A model generated the notes under the pieces. The model did no database searches. It saw only the letters and a program-made list of their open reading frames with translations, and was not told where the DNA came from. DNA of 64,000 nucleotides from Rhypophila decipiens (Eukaryota > Ascomycota > Sordariomycetes > Sordariales > Naviculisporaceae): positions 124,001-188,000 of the forward strand of contig MU858077.1 of NCBI GenBank assembly GCA_033297075.1, given 5' to 3'. Below are positions 52,580-64,000 of this stretch, piece by piece. Positions within the stretch are counted from its first letter, which is position 1, and each line of letters starts with the position of its first letter. Position numbers and translations under genes: made by a program.

Positions 52580-54077
52580 GGTGGTTAGGTCGGCAATGAA
52601 GTATCTCTCTCGACGGTCAACGAGATGCCGAGGGTCCAGGGTCGGGATTGATGGCTACCAAATAAAAGAATAGAGGCTGCGAATCTCGATTCAATCTGTT
52701 TTAGGAGCTATAAGGTTCTTTAGGTGCAACTATATGGGAACTGAGAGGCAGAAGTTGTTTTGGAAGAGGATGGGACTTGGAGGAGATGTTCTAGACCTGT
52801 GGGCATTATATCCTCAGATGGAGGGGAAGGAGCAATCCACCATCGTATTATCCCACGATGATGAACAAAGAAAAAAGAGGGGGGGAAGGTAGGCAACCGC
52901 CCGCTCCCTCCTCTTTCTCTTCCTCGTGCAAGCCCGTTCGTCACCTTCTGTTCCGGGTACCTTCCCTTGCCGCGAAGGAGACATTATACCGAAGATATCC
53001 AGGCAGGCAGATACTAGAGGTACCTAGCCTTATCTTGCCGCGAGGCAATTGTCCATCACGGTTCTACCCTGGTACATGCCACGATCGTTCTGAGAAATAA
53101 GCTTCCGACCATGGCATGTACTGGCTTTGATGAGTTGTGTCCCATGATCGTCTCTTATCGTCATACCAATTCTCTATGGGACTGACGGTAGGTTCTGCGT
53201 AACTTCTCGCCCCTCCATCCTCCCAACATCCCACTCATACCCGCACGCCAATTCACACTTCAAAGGAAATCAATCCCGACCAAGAAGAGGGCTGTGCAAA
53301 AGCAGTGACACCACACCCAATAAGGAGACTTTTATTCGTTGCCATTCAAAGGGAAGGATGGGAGACCCTTTTGTTTTAGTCTTCGGTTTACCCTTTTCTG
53401 AAAGGCACACCGACATCATCATCACTACCACTTACTCATCTCCCGTTGGCTGCCGTTGAAGTCGGCGGCCATAGCTCCCTCGGGTTTGACGTCATGCGGG
53501 GTGAGCTTTGTTATCAAAGTACGTAGGTGTCTCTCTTATCTGGACAGTATGCACTTCGAAGGCCAATCAGAAGCCATGCCGAATGAGAACATATTCACTA
53601 CAACCGTCAAACTCCAAGGGCCCTGACGATACACATCGTGAGGCAGCCCACGCTACCATACCTTTCTCTGGCTGCATTTGGCAGTCACCTCACCATTCAT
53701 GGCTACCCTCCGGCGTACCTGTCATTGCTCTCATCTCTCAGATATCTTGTCATCAAGCAAGCAAAGTCAAGAAGATCAACTGTAAAGTAAAAAGGTAGGA
53801 AAAAGATTTCTGAACAAAAAAGAAACCTGGTTCTGATATCATTAAGTCTAAAGGAATGTACACTGCCCTCCTTAACCAGCCGAAGAAGGACCCGCTCCCA
53901 GGAAATAAAGGGATGGGCGAGCAAGAAAAAATATAGTAGTCTAGATATATACAAAAATATTTGGTTGGGGATATCAAATGAGTGGCAAGGTTAATCATCA
54001 TCATCGTTCATCTTTTTTTTTCTTCATCCTTCTCTCCTTCATTTTTCTTCAAATTGCAAATGGTCGTATGGGCGAGC
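52580..54077. other. Intergenic region, no gene recognised
   Basis: 1.5 kb between two minus-strand genes. It contains the promoter of the small protein gene and the 3' side of the Egh16-like gene. Short frames of up to 96 codons have no motif. Confidence 0.45.
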
Positions 54078-54887
54078 TTAGACAGCCGAAATCTCACCAT
54101 CCTCCAACAGCTCAGCGATCTCATCGGCGTCCAAGCCAGTAAGGTCAAAATCGGGATGGTCCCGCTTCGCCATGACCTTCTTGCGGAGGGTGGCCAGTTT
54201 GAGCTCGGTAGAGCGCACGCGGAGGGCGAGCGCGCGACGAGCCACTGCCGGGTCGGTGGCGTTCCCGGCCTCGGCCACCATTTGAACCGGCACCACACCG
54301 CCAAAGGGTCCGGCGCGGGCATCGTTTTGGCAGCGCACCAAGCAGACGTTTTCCTGGCCGGCTACTTCGCCCGTGCACTGCTGGTTCTCGGGAATGGCAG
54401 CCACAAGCGGGAAGTCGGTGCTCTCGCCCTGCCTGTTCCTCGAGTTGCGCCCGGGAGGGGTGGTCGTGACCTGGATGTTGGTCCACTGGGCGCCCGTCCC
54501 GTCGGCGTTGATCATGCAGTTGTAGGGGCCGCCGCCGTCGGCGTTGACCTGGTGGAGCGTCATCTCGACCTCGCCTCCTGGGGTGACTTGGGGCAGGGAG
54601 TCGCCTGTTTCGGCCATGATGGCGGCTGTTCCTGCCTCGAGCTGGTTGTCGCCGCCGCCGAGGGTCTCGCCAAAGGTCTCGGCTGCGTCGCCCCGGAACC
54701 GGGTGCTGTCTTGCTGGAAAGGGCTGCGACGGGTTCCGTCGCGGGGGGTGGCTGTGTCGATTCCGAGGGCCATGCCTGTGCCGCCTGCGTTGCCGGTTGC
54801 CGCGATGATGGCGCCGTGTCCGGCTACTAGCTCGGCGGCTGCGAGGAGAGTGAGGAGGATGGTGCTCTTCATGTTGATGGCCGACAT
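54078..54887 (-). CDS. Secreted Egh16-like (GAS1/MAS-type) protein
   Basis: An intronless 269-residue protein starting at 54887 (MSAINMKST); a second ATG at 54872 starts the hydrophobic core directly. A signal peptide ends at ..LVAG, leaving mature HGAIIAATG. The family is known from powdery mildew gEgh16 and rice-blast GAS/MAS proteins expressed during infection structures; its biochemical function is not established. Typical motifs: [70 protein letters not shown] and [20 protein letters not shown]. Four cysteines lie in the mature part and could make two disulphides. The C-terminal 60 residues are charged and helical. An earlier in-frame start at 55103 gives an implausible pre-signal extension and was rejected. 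Confidence 0.88.
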   Translation of the reverse strand: MSAINMKSTILLTLLAAAELVAGHGAIIAATGNAGGTGMALGIDTATPRDGTRRSPFQQDSTRFRGDAAETFGETLGGGDNQLEAGTAAIMAETGDSLPQVTPGGEVEMTLHQVNADGGGPYNCMINADGTGAQWTNIQVTTTPPGRNSRNRQGESTDFPLVAAIPENQQCTGEVAGQENVCLVRCQNDARAGPFGGVVPVQMVAEAGNATDPAVARRALALRVRSTELKLATLRKKVMAKRDHPDFDLTGLDADEIAELLEDGEISAV

Positions 54888-57343
54888 TTCGATGGTGCTT
54901 TTAGTGTGTGCTGCTTGTTGACGAGATGACGAGTGAAAAGGTAGGTCTTGAAAGCCTGACCTGCAGGATTTTGTATGATCAAAGAGTAATGGAAAGACGA
55001 AGAAGAGATGAGAAGATGATGCTGGTGCTGATGCTGAGAAGAAAAGATGGCTCCGAGGAGCGATGGCCATGCCCATTATATAGGCACTGGACCTGTCTGG
55101 CAAGTTCGTGATATCTCGAGCTGAATCAACATCCTGTCTGTCGGTCTGTCACCTTGTCACATTTCACGTCAACCCCCGTGAGGGGTGACCGAGTTTCAAC
55201 TCCCACCGCCGAGTCCGTCACCATGGTAGCTGACAAGCCAGTCGCAACGAAGGGCGACAAGTTTGGAGGTTTCGTGAGGTGTCGACGAGATAGCCGCTAT
55301 GATGCAGAAAGATCAGTCGAAACGTTTGGTTTCTACACAGCCTCCTCGGGGTTACCACTCGGTGGAGATAGCGGCCTTGAAGAACGACTTGAGGACCCTT
55401 GTCCGTTTTCATGGTTTATCTCTGCTCGTGCCCCAGCGGTTGCCCTCTTTCTGTTCCCTCGCATGTGACCAACAACGCTCGTTGAGGAGCCCAGACATGG
55501 CTTCCCAGCCGTAGATCTCAAGAGACCCGGGGCGAATAGCGTCCAAAAGGGGGGTGGGTGAGTGACACACATCATAGCGATCACAGGGGCTGGGCAGCGC
55601 ATCATAGCGATCAGAAACGGGGAGTCGCATAATGATGCTCTGGGTGATCTGTGGTTCTTTTCTGGGAAGATTGCCTTCGAGCCGGGTCAGCGTATCTGGA
55701 GACTACCCGCCAATGACAACCGCACTCCGTCACAAGAAGCACAGAAGGTGGTCTAAAAGGTCCCTCAGACGACGAGCCACTCTATTTACCCGCCTTGAAT
55801 ATCCTAAGCGACAATGGGTCAACAACACCGTTGAGGCTTCTCAGACAGGCCTTGGAGGAAGTGACTAACACCATTTCTTCAGCTTCACAAACGGACCCCA
55901 CCATGTCCTTGATCGTAAACATCATGCACTCGGATTCCATAGCCCTAGTAGCCTACTATAGAGGGCTTGTGAGCTTGCCCCAAAGGGTCGAAACATGTCA
56001 CCCAACTCGTTCTTCATTGTGGGGAGGTCGGGGTGTACGGTAGTTCAAAGAGGCTTGCTTCTAAGAAAAGAAAACCACCGAGGCTGAGTAAATAACCTTA
56101 ATCCACGATCCGGCTTGGCTCCGAAGGTTGTTTGTGCTCTGTAACGGCACTTGGGCATGTCAATGGACGCTTTTGGGTTGGCTCGGCTTCTTTTGGTGTG
56201 TGTGTTTGAGGTTTTCCGACAAGGGGATGCAATCTGTGCGTGAAACGGAACTTTCACAAAGCCTCGCTGTCGACAAACTCTCGTGAGATCTTGGATTCTT
56301 CCCAGGATAAGGGGTCGAGCTGCCCGTCAATGCAGAATATATCGACCTCTGGCGGTTGGTGGTTCTGACAAGGCAGACCAATGGGAGTGGCTTGTCCATG
56401 ATCTGCGACACAGCTTGTGGGGAGCTTCCGGTCCTTGTTGAAGCTCTTGTCTTGGATAAGATATCATGCAACACCACCACAGAGCCGCAACGACCCCTGT
56501 CCGGCCCAGTCCAAAGAAGCATCACCAATGGCTCCTCTTTTTCCATCGGCCATTCCGAAAAGCCTGGAGTTGGTTGCGGTATAAACATTTTTTCATGTTG
56601 TTACCTAAGCAACTTGCCAGAACTGATAGTTGTTGCATCTCATCTCCACCTCTTGGCGAGTGGCAAGCCCAACATCGCCAGCTTGATCGATGATACTAGT
56701 ATCAACATATCTTTAAGATGGTAATATCTTGTGTTGCAGTACAAGTGTTCATCGACATCATTATATTCAGCAGCTTTGATTGACTGCAACCGTCAAGCAA
56801 GACCGTGGGTTCGGTGACTGACACCCTGGGCAACATGAAACGTGAATCGCTCAGATCCTCCTGTCCGCCGCCGCCGCCCACCAGTCAAAATCGCCCGTGC
56901 TTTCCAGAGCAAAGAGGACCTGAGGAGCCAATCGTATCTTCTCTTCATCACAGTTTCCAGCTTCAGTGACACCACGACGGTGTGCTCGTTTCCAAAATGT
57001 GCCCGTCGCCGGAAGCCGCAATGCCCACCCCCCCCCCCCCCCTGCTCGTGTGTCACCCCCTTTCACATGATGTGATTGAGATGCACAGACTCAACGAGTT
57101 GCCTTCAACAGCCCTCTTTGAGTAACTCTTTGCTAAACCTTAGTGCAAAAAGCTTGACCTTCACAACTGCCGTGTCGAGGTTGGTGGTATTCCCAATCCC
57201 CGGCAGCTAGTGTCGGTGCATCGATCCATGTGCTGGGCCATAGCTCCGCGAAGGCGGTCTTGGCCCGAGCTGAGAAGCCAATGTATCGACTCGTTGATCT
57301 GACTTTTATGTAAGCATCTAGAGACCAATCCAGACAGAGAGGG
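54888..57343. other. Long intergenic region, no gene recognised
   Basis: 2.45 kb without a supported gene. Frames of 104-142 codons (55154-55468 plus, 56160-56588 minus) have no motif. A pure C tract of 15 lies at 57028-57042. Confidence 0.4.
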
Positions 57344-58623
57344 TTACTGACGGCCTGATCTCCCAGATGGTGCTCCCAGTATCCCAGGCTCTAGTGGTCC
57401 TCGGCCAAAGTTTGGTTTGGGAACTTCAGGAATCCTTCCGAGGTTGCTCATTCCCTGGGTCGTTGAAGGGCTCGGTGCCGCCTGGAATCGAGATGAGGAC
57501 CTACCCGTGGAAGGAACAGTCTGTTCGGGGTTTAACGAATGGCGAGAGTTTCTCGGATTCAGGGTTGGCAATCTTCGGGTCGGTGTGTCTAGTTACCGTC
57601 AGCGAGGTCACCCGGCTTTTCTGTTTGGGCGAGTTATTCACACTGAGTAGTAGCTGACTTGTTCCAGGCGCCCCCCACAAACTGGCCCTGGCTTGGCTGA
57701 GCTCGAGGATAAGGGGCGGTGGCAGCAGAAAAGTATTTTGCCCTTTCAAGCCTTTCTTGGCCCGACCCTAGAAATTGTGGTTCCGGAGCCCTCTGGCCGT
57801 ATGGTTCGGGATTTGGAAGTGGATCGACGTCCCTTCGAAGCTGGGCTGGCTGACGAGCATGAGCAAGGCTTGGGGATGATCCGCCTTGGGTATATTGAAG
57901 CTTCAGCTTTTGGTAAAGCTGATTTGCTACAGCGAGTTGCTTTGAGCTTTGTTCCTCTCGCAGACGGGGCTCCTCGCAGGTCCGTCGTAGGGTCTGCTCC
58001 TCGGCTTCCATGGCTGTGAGTCCATTGTCAGCACGATACAGATATCTGACGGGCTCTGGAGACACCAGCCTTGTATTTTGGAGGTCAAGGTGTTGGTCTG
58101 AGTGTTTGCTTCAGAGTAGACATTATTGATCTCGGCTTCGAGAAGCTCGTAGTTTCGCTGCGAGTTCTTAGCAATCGTTACTTGCAGATGACTGTGATAT
58201 ATTAACAGACATGCCCCCTTTCAACGTGGCATGCAAGCACGGCGGGCAGGCATAGAGTCACCAACAATTGATTTGCAAGTTGATACGACCAGAAGCCCGG
58301 GGCCCTTCCAGCACACTCCATGATGACGGTCGGCCGGAGACCACACAAGACCATGGATTTCCACTCCTCAGATGGACAGAGCAGCTGTCTGCAAACTCTA
58401 GACTCGTTGAGAGGCTTTCGACAAGCTGGACAAGCAAAGGACCCCCGACCGAGGAGGCCATGTTGATTTGCACAATTGGCACAAAAGCCATGACTAGGCC
58501 TTGTCAGTCACCCGGCAGGAAAAGACGTGAACGTTGATTTAATTACCTGCAAACAGTTGTGATCGCTTCTTCGGTGAGAACAGCCCCGCAACTGACTATA
58601 TTGCAATTCAGATCCGACTCCAT
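57344..58623 (-). CDS. Meiotic RING protein, HEI10/CCNB1IP1-Zip3 type
   Basis: Reconstructed exons: 58547-58623, 58266-58493, 58070-58191, about 57659-58013 (3' end uncertain), and a last exon ending at 57344. Exon 1+2 form a RING: CNIVSCGAVLTEEA, ITTVCSHGFCANCANQHGLL, FACPACRKPL. PSEEWKSMVLCGLRP and APGFWSYQLANQ follow, as in HEI10. A coiled coil comes next (KNSQRNYELLEAEIN, then IQAMEAEEQTLRRTCEE and NQLYQKLKLQYT) and a Ser/Arg/Gly-rich tail. HEI10/Zip3 proteins are SUMO/ubiquitin ligases that mark crossover sites on synapsed chromosomes. The third intron fits the frame only with a GC donor (58069-58014) and the second uses GTTGGT, so junctions are provisional. The last junction (donor GTGAAT, acceptor ACTAG) is the least certain. 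Confidence 0.68.
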
Positions 58624-59465
58624 TGGTCTCGGCGGTCTCCTCTCGCGGCAGTGGCAATAAAGACATGTGCAAGGTCGGTAATGGCGGTTGCTGTCTCACG
58701 GGTTCCTTGACTTGGCGCTGAGGGAAGCAGCCAGCTTCTGCTCGAGTAGGGGCCTAGTGAAAGCAGTGGAAGCCATGTTCCCAAAGACCATTGAGAGAGT
58801 GGCTTTTACGTGTCGGCACGGCTTTTGGCAGTGCCAAGCGTGGTTCCTTCCAGTTCAAGGTGTAAGGTTATCGAGGAAAGAGCGCCCCTGAGGCATCCAC
58901 TTCCAGGAACCTGCCACAAAGTCGTGAAAGCACGAAGCACACTAATCGTACACCGTCGGTAGGGTCCAGCCACATGTTCTCTCTCGCATTACCTAGGTAC
59001 CTTCAAGTGGAATAGACCCTATTGCTGGACTCCAACTCAGACTTTGATAGTTTCAGCACCAACCTAAACTCTGGAGCCCAAACGCAATATCCTTATCATG
59101 AGTACAAAATTATTTCCATGTTAGTTTAAAAACCCGACCAACATCCCCCCAGTCTACCACCTTCTCTCTCTTTAGTGTAAAACCTCGCCAACATCGAGAA
59201 TCGAGACAGGACGTCAAGATTGGTTGTTGGGTGCAACCACTATCATCAGCTAGCGCCACAGCTGAATTTCCAGCCACAGAAATCTGATTCGCTGCCCCGC
59301 ACCCGACTTGCGGCTCAACCTGCTACCCCTGTCTCCCGCTGATTCCGGCAGGCACCCGAGCTGTCAGGACTCAGCATCACCAAGCAAACTCCACTGCGCC
59401 GCCTTGGAACCCCACCTCACCACTGACAACGGCCTGACAACATCACGAACGGCGACGAGACAGAC
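58624..59465. promoter_or_regulatory. Divergent region between the HEI10-like gene and ULA1
   Basis: 840 bases containing both promoters. On the minus side a 27-codon upstream frame (58774-58694, ending in TGA) precedes the RING ATG and could act as a uORF. No other site is assigned. Confidence 0.4.
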
Positions 59466-61378
59466 ATGCCCGACGAGATGACAGAGATAGTAATGGCACA
59501 AACGCCGCCCATACTCCACGGCCCGTCGGAGAAGGAGCGCAAATATGATCGGCAGCTGCGTTTGTGGGCGGCAAGCGGCCAGGCAGCTCTGGAGTCTGCC
59601 AACCTGCTCCTCGTGAATTCGGGCTCTGGGGTTGTTGGGGTCGAGACGCTCAAGAACCTCGTTCTTCCAGGTATTAATATCTCACCTTCGCCGCTCTGAA
59701 CCCGTGCACAGCTAACTACTCTCCCCCCAGGTATTGGACGGTTCACTATCTACGACGAGAAGCTGGTCGACGAGGCTGATCTTGGAGTTAACTTCTTCCT
59801 CGATCAGGGCAGTCTAGGGAAGCCGAGGTCTCGATGCTTGACAGAGATGCTCCTTGAGCTCAACCCAGAGGTTGAAGGCGACTGGTATCCAAAGCAGGAG
59901 GTACAATGGTCTAGGCAAACCCCAGAACTTGACGGCAGCCGGGCTTACACACCGATGCTACAGGACACCTCGCTGGAGTCCCTTCTTGAGAGCTCGCCCG
60001 TATTTACCTCCGTCCTGTACACGCACCCAGTTCGATCCGAATACATCCCCCTGTTCGAAGCCTACAGCAGACTGCACAAGACTCCGTTAGTGGCAATTCA
60101 CTCAGCCGGGTTTTATTCCTCCTTTCAATTAACCCTGCCGGGCGCGTTTGCCATCGTTGACACGCACCCCGACGAAACTGCGACAACAGATCTCCGAGTG
60201 CTGAGCCCATGGCCAGAGCTGGTTGAGTTTGCAAGGGCTATGACTCGCGATATTGACAAGCTCGACGATCACGAACATGGCCACCTGCCATACCTCGTCC
60301 TGCTCCTGCACTTTCTCGACCAATGGAGAGACAGCCATGGGAACCAATATCCGTCCACATATAAAGAGAAAACCGAGTTCAGGAACTTGGTGCAGAGTGG
60401 TGCAAGGACGGACAATGCCGAGGGTGGCGAAGAAAACTTTGACGAGGCAGCGGCGGCCGTATTGAAAGCCCTCGTGCCACCTTCTCTGCCCTCTGGTCTG
60501 CGTGAGGTGTTTGAATACGAGCCTAAGGATCTGGTACGTACATGTCAAGTCAGCCCCCCCTTGTGCGAGTGCTAACCCTTGATGGTGCAGGCCGAGAAAA
60601 GCTCGGGCTTCTGGATCATAGCGAGCGCGATCAAGAACTACTACGCCGAGAATGGCTCCTTACCCCTGCCGGGAAGCCTGCCAGACATGAAGGCCAAGTC
60701 GGGTGTCTACATCCAGTTGCAGAACATCTATAAAAAGAAGGCACGCGAGGACGTGACAGACATATTACGCAGGGTGCAGGCTACCCCGGGCGGGGAACAT
60801 GTTGATTCTGCTGAAGTTGAGCTCTTTTGCAAGAATGCAGCCCATGTAAAGCTTATCAACGCAACAAATGGGGACGCCGGGGCGAATTTCACCAAGGTCG
60901 ATCGTCTGAAAAGGGTAGTAGGTAAGTAGATTTCCCTGTCAGACGTGACCTGGCCACTGCTGCTCGCTTCCATGCCACGGCAGTATTCCGACAAAACTGG
61001 GGACAGATTATATTGACATTTGCCACAGATCAGGAGCTAGCGAATGACGAGTTTGCAGAGGAAAGCCTCATGCCCCTGTCTCTGGTGCCCATCTACCTGG
61101 TCCTGCAGGCGACGGCTCACGTGGTGTCGGCAAGCGCCCAGGAGATCGTTGCAGAGGTGGCAAAGATAGTCCCCCATGCGGAGCAGAACGAGCGGATAGT
61201 CAAGGCAGCACAGGAAGTCGCTCGTGCCGAGGGTGGTGAGCTTCACAATATTGCCGCCTTGACGGGGGGGATGGTGGCTCAGGAGATGATCAAAATCATC
61301 ACCAAGCAATACATCCCAATAGATAACACATGCATATTTGACGGCATCAGCAGCCGTTGCCAGGTCCTCCGCTTATAG
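59466..61378 (+). CDS. ULA1: NEDD8-activating enzyme E1 regulatory subunit (ULA1/APP-BP1)
   Basis: Four exons: 59466-59670, 59731-60533, 60591-60921 and 61029-61378, about 562 residues. With Uba3 it activates NEDD8/Rub1 for cullin modification. Start region: [40 protein letters not shown], then [20 protein letters not shown] and [14 protein letters not shown], the adenylation-fold signature shared with Uba1/Aos1. The C-terminal part has [24 protein letters not shown]-type helix (here [20 protein letters not shown]) and [20 protein letters not shown], ending SSRCQVLRL. It lacks the catalytic Cys, as expected of the regulatory half. The third intron has two usable acceptors (61028 or 60983) that differ by 45 in-frame bases. 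Confidence 0.94.
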
Positions 61379-64000
61379 TTTGGGGTTGGGCTGGGTCGCT
61401 TTCCGAAGCTAGGACAAGGGAAAGCGCGCGGTTTGGGTGCTTGCAATGGGAATTCCCAGTTTCACTGCTGTGTGCAGAGCAGCCATCCTACTCGGGAGAG
61501 AGAAGTCTCTAGCGACTGTCACAGGGAGGGATGGGATCAGGACCAGTGGGCGGGCTGCTGGCTAAGTTCCCTCTGAGCCGACACTTGGCTTGCTCGAGAA
61601 GACGTTGACGACTACTGCTACACCAACTTGGTGCGGTGGAAGTGAAGTGACGATGGAAGGGGCAGGATAGACGGCCTGGACTGATGGCAAAGCGGCTCCG
61701 CAGCCGAAGGGCAAATTCGGCATTGGCTGGTGCAGATCCGGGATAATCAGGCTCATGGGCTGAAATGAATTGGGGGTGAGTTTGGAGAATGGGAGATGTC
61801 AATGAGGGGAGGAAAAAAGTGGAGAGGAGGAAAAGAGGGAGCCCAGGGAGAGGGAAAGAAAAATTGCCTTGCTCTCTGGTCAATACAATTGGGGATACTT
61901 CGTATGCGCGCGCGTGGGTACACGTAGGAAAAGAACGCCGGGCAAATCTTCACTCTTTTCTCCTTCTCCTCCTAATACTACCATTCATTCGCCCATCTCT
62001 AAGTCCGCCTCCCCAACTGCTGAAAGGTCCTGAGTTTAACTTTTCCAATGCATTGTTCGGGTTGTGAAGGAAAGGGAAGGTTGAGGAAGAATTCTTTTTC
62101 GAGGGTCCATCCCTCCTCCCTTCCCCAGATCTTGGAGAACCAAGGTTGTGAGCTATGTCCTGCATATCCAATTCATTCACGGAGTGTTTTTATCTAGTCC
62201 AAAAAATATCCAGGTTTGGTTCTACGACCTACCTATCTCACCCTATGTAATAACCTAATAACCCACGGGATACGTACAACTAGCTGCTTGATGTGGAGGT
62301 TGGTTGGTTGGTTGGACTTTTATATGTTCAAAGTTGTATTGCGTATGTGTAGGTGACATCGTGCCCCTGAGAATCAACGGTCAACGGGTTGGTTTTCCGG
62401 CTGGAGATAATGGAGGACGGACCACTGGACTGTGGAGGAGGAGATGGAACTGGAGAAAGAGGGAGGCGTACACTAACTACATACGCACTTACTGTACTCA
62501 AAGTACTTTACTGTGCGGAGTAGCTGATCGTCCGGGCAGTTGCTCACTCACCGATTCACTCACTCACTCCCTTACTCAGCCATCCAGTACGTAACATGGA
62601 CTTGCTCACCTTATTCGGCATTTCATGCATCGTTGTACTGTAGGTAGGCTACCTAGTATGGTATCGTCTTCATCGATATCTGACACCGCTGGGCCACCTA
62701 TTTTGACGCGCGAATGTCGTGAGGGGAAGCACCACATGTTGCCAAGGTCAAATATCATTACCATTTACCATGGTTAAAAAAAAAGGAAGCTAAGGCAAGA
62801 TACGATATGGTACGATCAGGTGTGTGTGTGTGAGCATGTACCCTTCTACTCGAGTTCAGCGCAGTGGTACCTACCTACGTGCCTACTTGAGATTTTGGGT
62901 TGATCAAGCCTCGACCAATCAATTACATGAATTCAGACCAATCATCAACCAACCACCTCGACCAAGTCTATTCCAGTCGTACCAGCGAGGAAAACTGTGA
63001 ATTGACTGACGTCTGTGTCCTCATTTTTTTCATGCGTACGGAGTAGTAGAGGTCGGTAGTTGTCTATAGGGCGCCTTTTCCTTTTTTCTTTTCCTTATAT
63101 GTCTCGTTAACGCACTTTGTGACATCGTGAGCGTTTTGCTATGCTGTGCACTGTTGTCCTGTCCTGCGTTGTTGCAGCTTTGTCGGACCGTAGGTCCCTC
63201 GATGAAACCTTAATATGTAGGTCCCACGTGTTTTATAGACTGGATCTGCTGGCGTGTCTTGATTAACCTCTATTTTCTTCTCAGGTGCAAGTAGGACCCG
63301 ACTATGCTTTTTGGTTTTCATGTACGTAGTAATCATCTGTGTACCTGACTTTGGGTGTGTGAAGGAAGTCTGGCTACGGGATTTTCAAGATCCCTTCGTT
63401 CGATATAATACCATGGTATATCGAAACGCCACATCGAGTTTATCTGATGAGCAAGGTTTGGTAATATCCAGTCCCGTCTTGGTGCTGGTCCCTGGATCTG
63501 ATGAACCAAAAAGGTAGAGCCAGACCTGGTGAGGAACTTTGTTTATGGAAGGAGAGAAAAAAAAAAGATGAAAATAAAACTAGGTTCAATTTGTTGATAG
63601 GGATGAAAAAGGACAGGTCTAGATTTGTTCACCAAGACATTCACCAGCGGTTAGCTGAGGCTATGGTGACAATGTCAAGACTGTCAATGAGAATTTCGGT
63701 GTCAGTGTTAGGAGCAATCCGTCTGCCACTGTCACAAGCTTCCTTCCGCTGGCATCGGCTTCGGGCTGAGCCGCCCGTCTAAAGTGGATTACGCGAGTTG
63801 CTAGCTCCAACGGTTATGGGGCTAGCGGACGACTAGCAGAGGGACCGATACCGATACCCGTACGCTAGCAACGGCGGGCTCTTGAGACTCTCCGGCGGCC
63901 GGCCTTCACTGATACGTATGCTACTAGTCGTGTTCACCGCAGTCATCTTGGATCTCTGTGTCATGTTCTGGGGGGCGAGTCTCCGTATACCTAGATGCTT
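61379..64000. other. Gene-free right flank of the window
   Basis: 2.6 kb with no recognised gene. It holds the ULA1 3' UTR, short GT-, GGTT- and CACT-type simple repeats (for example near 62297-62315, 62545-62575 and 62819-62832) and A-rich tracts. Small frames near 61509-61883 and 63501-63782 show no motif. It may be the upstream region of a gene beyond the window. Confidence 0.4.

Noticed and set aside
54888..55103. Longer N-terminus for the Egh16-like protein starting at 55103
   Set aside because: It would put 72 residues, including a Ser/Phe-rich stretch, before a clear signal peptide.
55154..56588. Frames of 104 and 142 codons in the gene-poor region
   Set aside because: No recognisable motif and no adjacent splice-compatible exons; likely chance frames.
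3949..63782. Any gene cluster for secondary metabolism or defence
   Set aside because: The recognised genes are dispersed housekeeping genes on both strands with separate promoters; no PKS, NRPS, NLR or similar domain was seen.
1..64000. tRNA and 5S rRNA genes
   Set aside because: GTTCRA-type B-box look-alikes (for example near 6361 and 21066) are within coding sequence or lack a matching A box and cloverleaf pairing.

Overview
The window is nuclear DNA from a filamentous ascomycete (Pezizomycotina), most likely a Sordariomycete. The signs are short introns of about 50-110 bases with GT..CTAAC/CTGAC..AG signals, intron-rich genes between intron-poor ones, disordered poly-Q/poly-A/poly-D tracts, an Egh16-type secreted protein, and AT-rich blocks that look like repeats worn down by C-to-T mutation (RIP-like). 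No bacterial, viral or CRISPR features were seen. The calls rest on reading motifs and reconstructing splice junctions by eye; no search was run.

Layout. 1-5 kb: the truncated 5' part of an RS-rich protein gene and a cysteine-rich single-pass membrane protein. 5-14 kb: FIG4-type phosphoinositide phosphatase, TTI2 (TTT complex) and the tRNA CCA-adding enzyme. 14-15.5 kb: an AT-rich repeat island. 15.9-24 kb: Gea-type Sec7 ARF-GEF and the ANP1 mannosyltransferase. 25-27.4 kb: a spliced non-coding snoRNA host gene, divergent from exosome subunit MTR3. 27.9-29.2 kb: a TA-flanked element with inverted ends and a nested 130-bp repeat. 29.7-41.2 kb: YND1 apyrase, Hikeshi/OPI10, a Nudix protein of the DUF4743 type, RPB8, ELP4 and SEN34. 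41.7-52.6 kb: Asi-type RING ligase, a U1A/U2B''-like RRM protein, VMA8, SYF1 and a small three-exon protein. 54-61.4 kb: an Egh16-like secreted protein, a meiotic HEI10/Zip3-like RING protein and ULA1. The last 2.6 kb shows no recognisable gene.

Many genes serve RNA biology: CCA addition, tRNA splicing (SEN34), tRNA wobble modification (ELP4), exosome (MTR3), spliceosome (U1A-like, SYF1), RNA polymerase (RPB8) and rRNA 2'-O-methylation guides. They are separate transcription units, so I read this as chance housekeeping density and not as an operon-like system. Others serve the secretory and vacuolar system (GEA, ANP1, YND1, FIG4, VMA8).

The most notable observations are: two intronic C/D snoRNAs whose guides match the U33/snR55 and U38/snR61 sites; a 130-bp repeat with LTR-like ends that keeps a hairpin while the stem sequence changes between copies; two micro-exons (11 and 10 nt) in VMA8; a 278-codon open frame directly after the FIG4 stop; and a possible histidine-brace arrangement in the Egh16-like protein.
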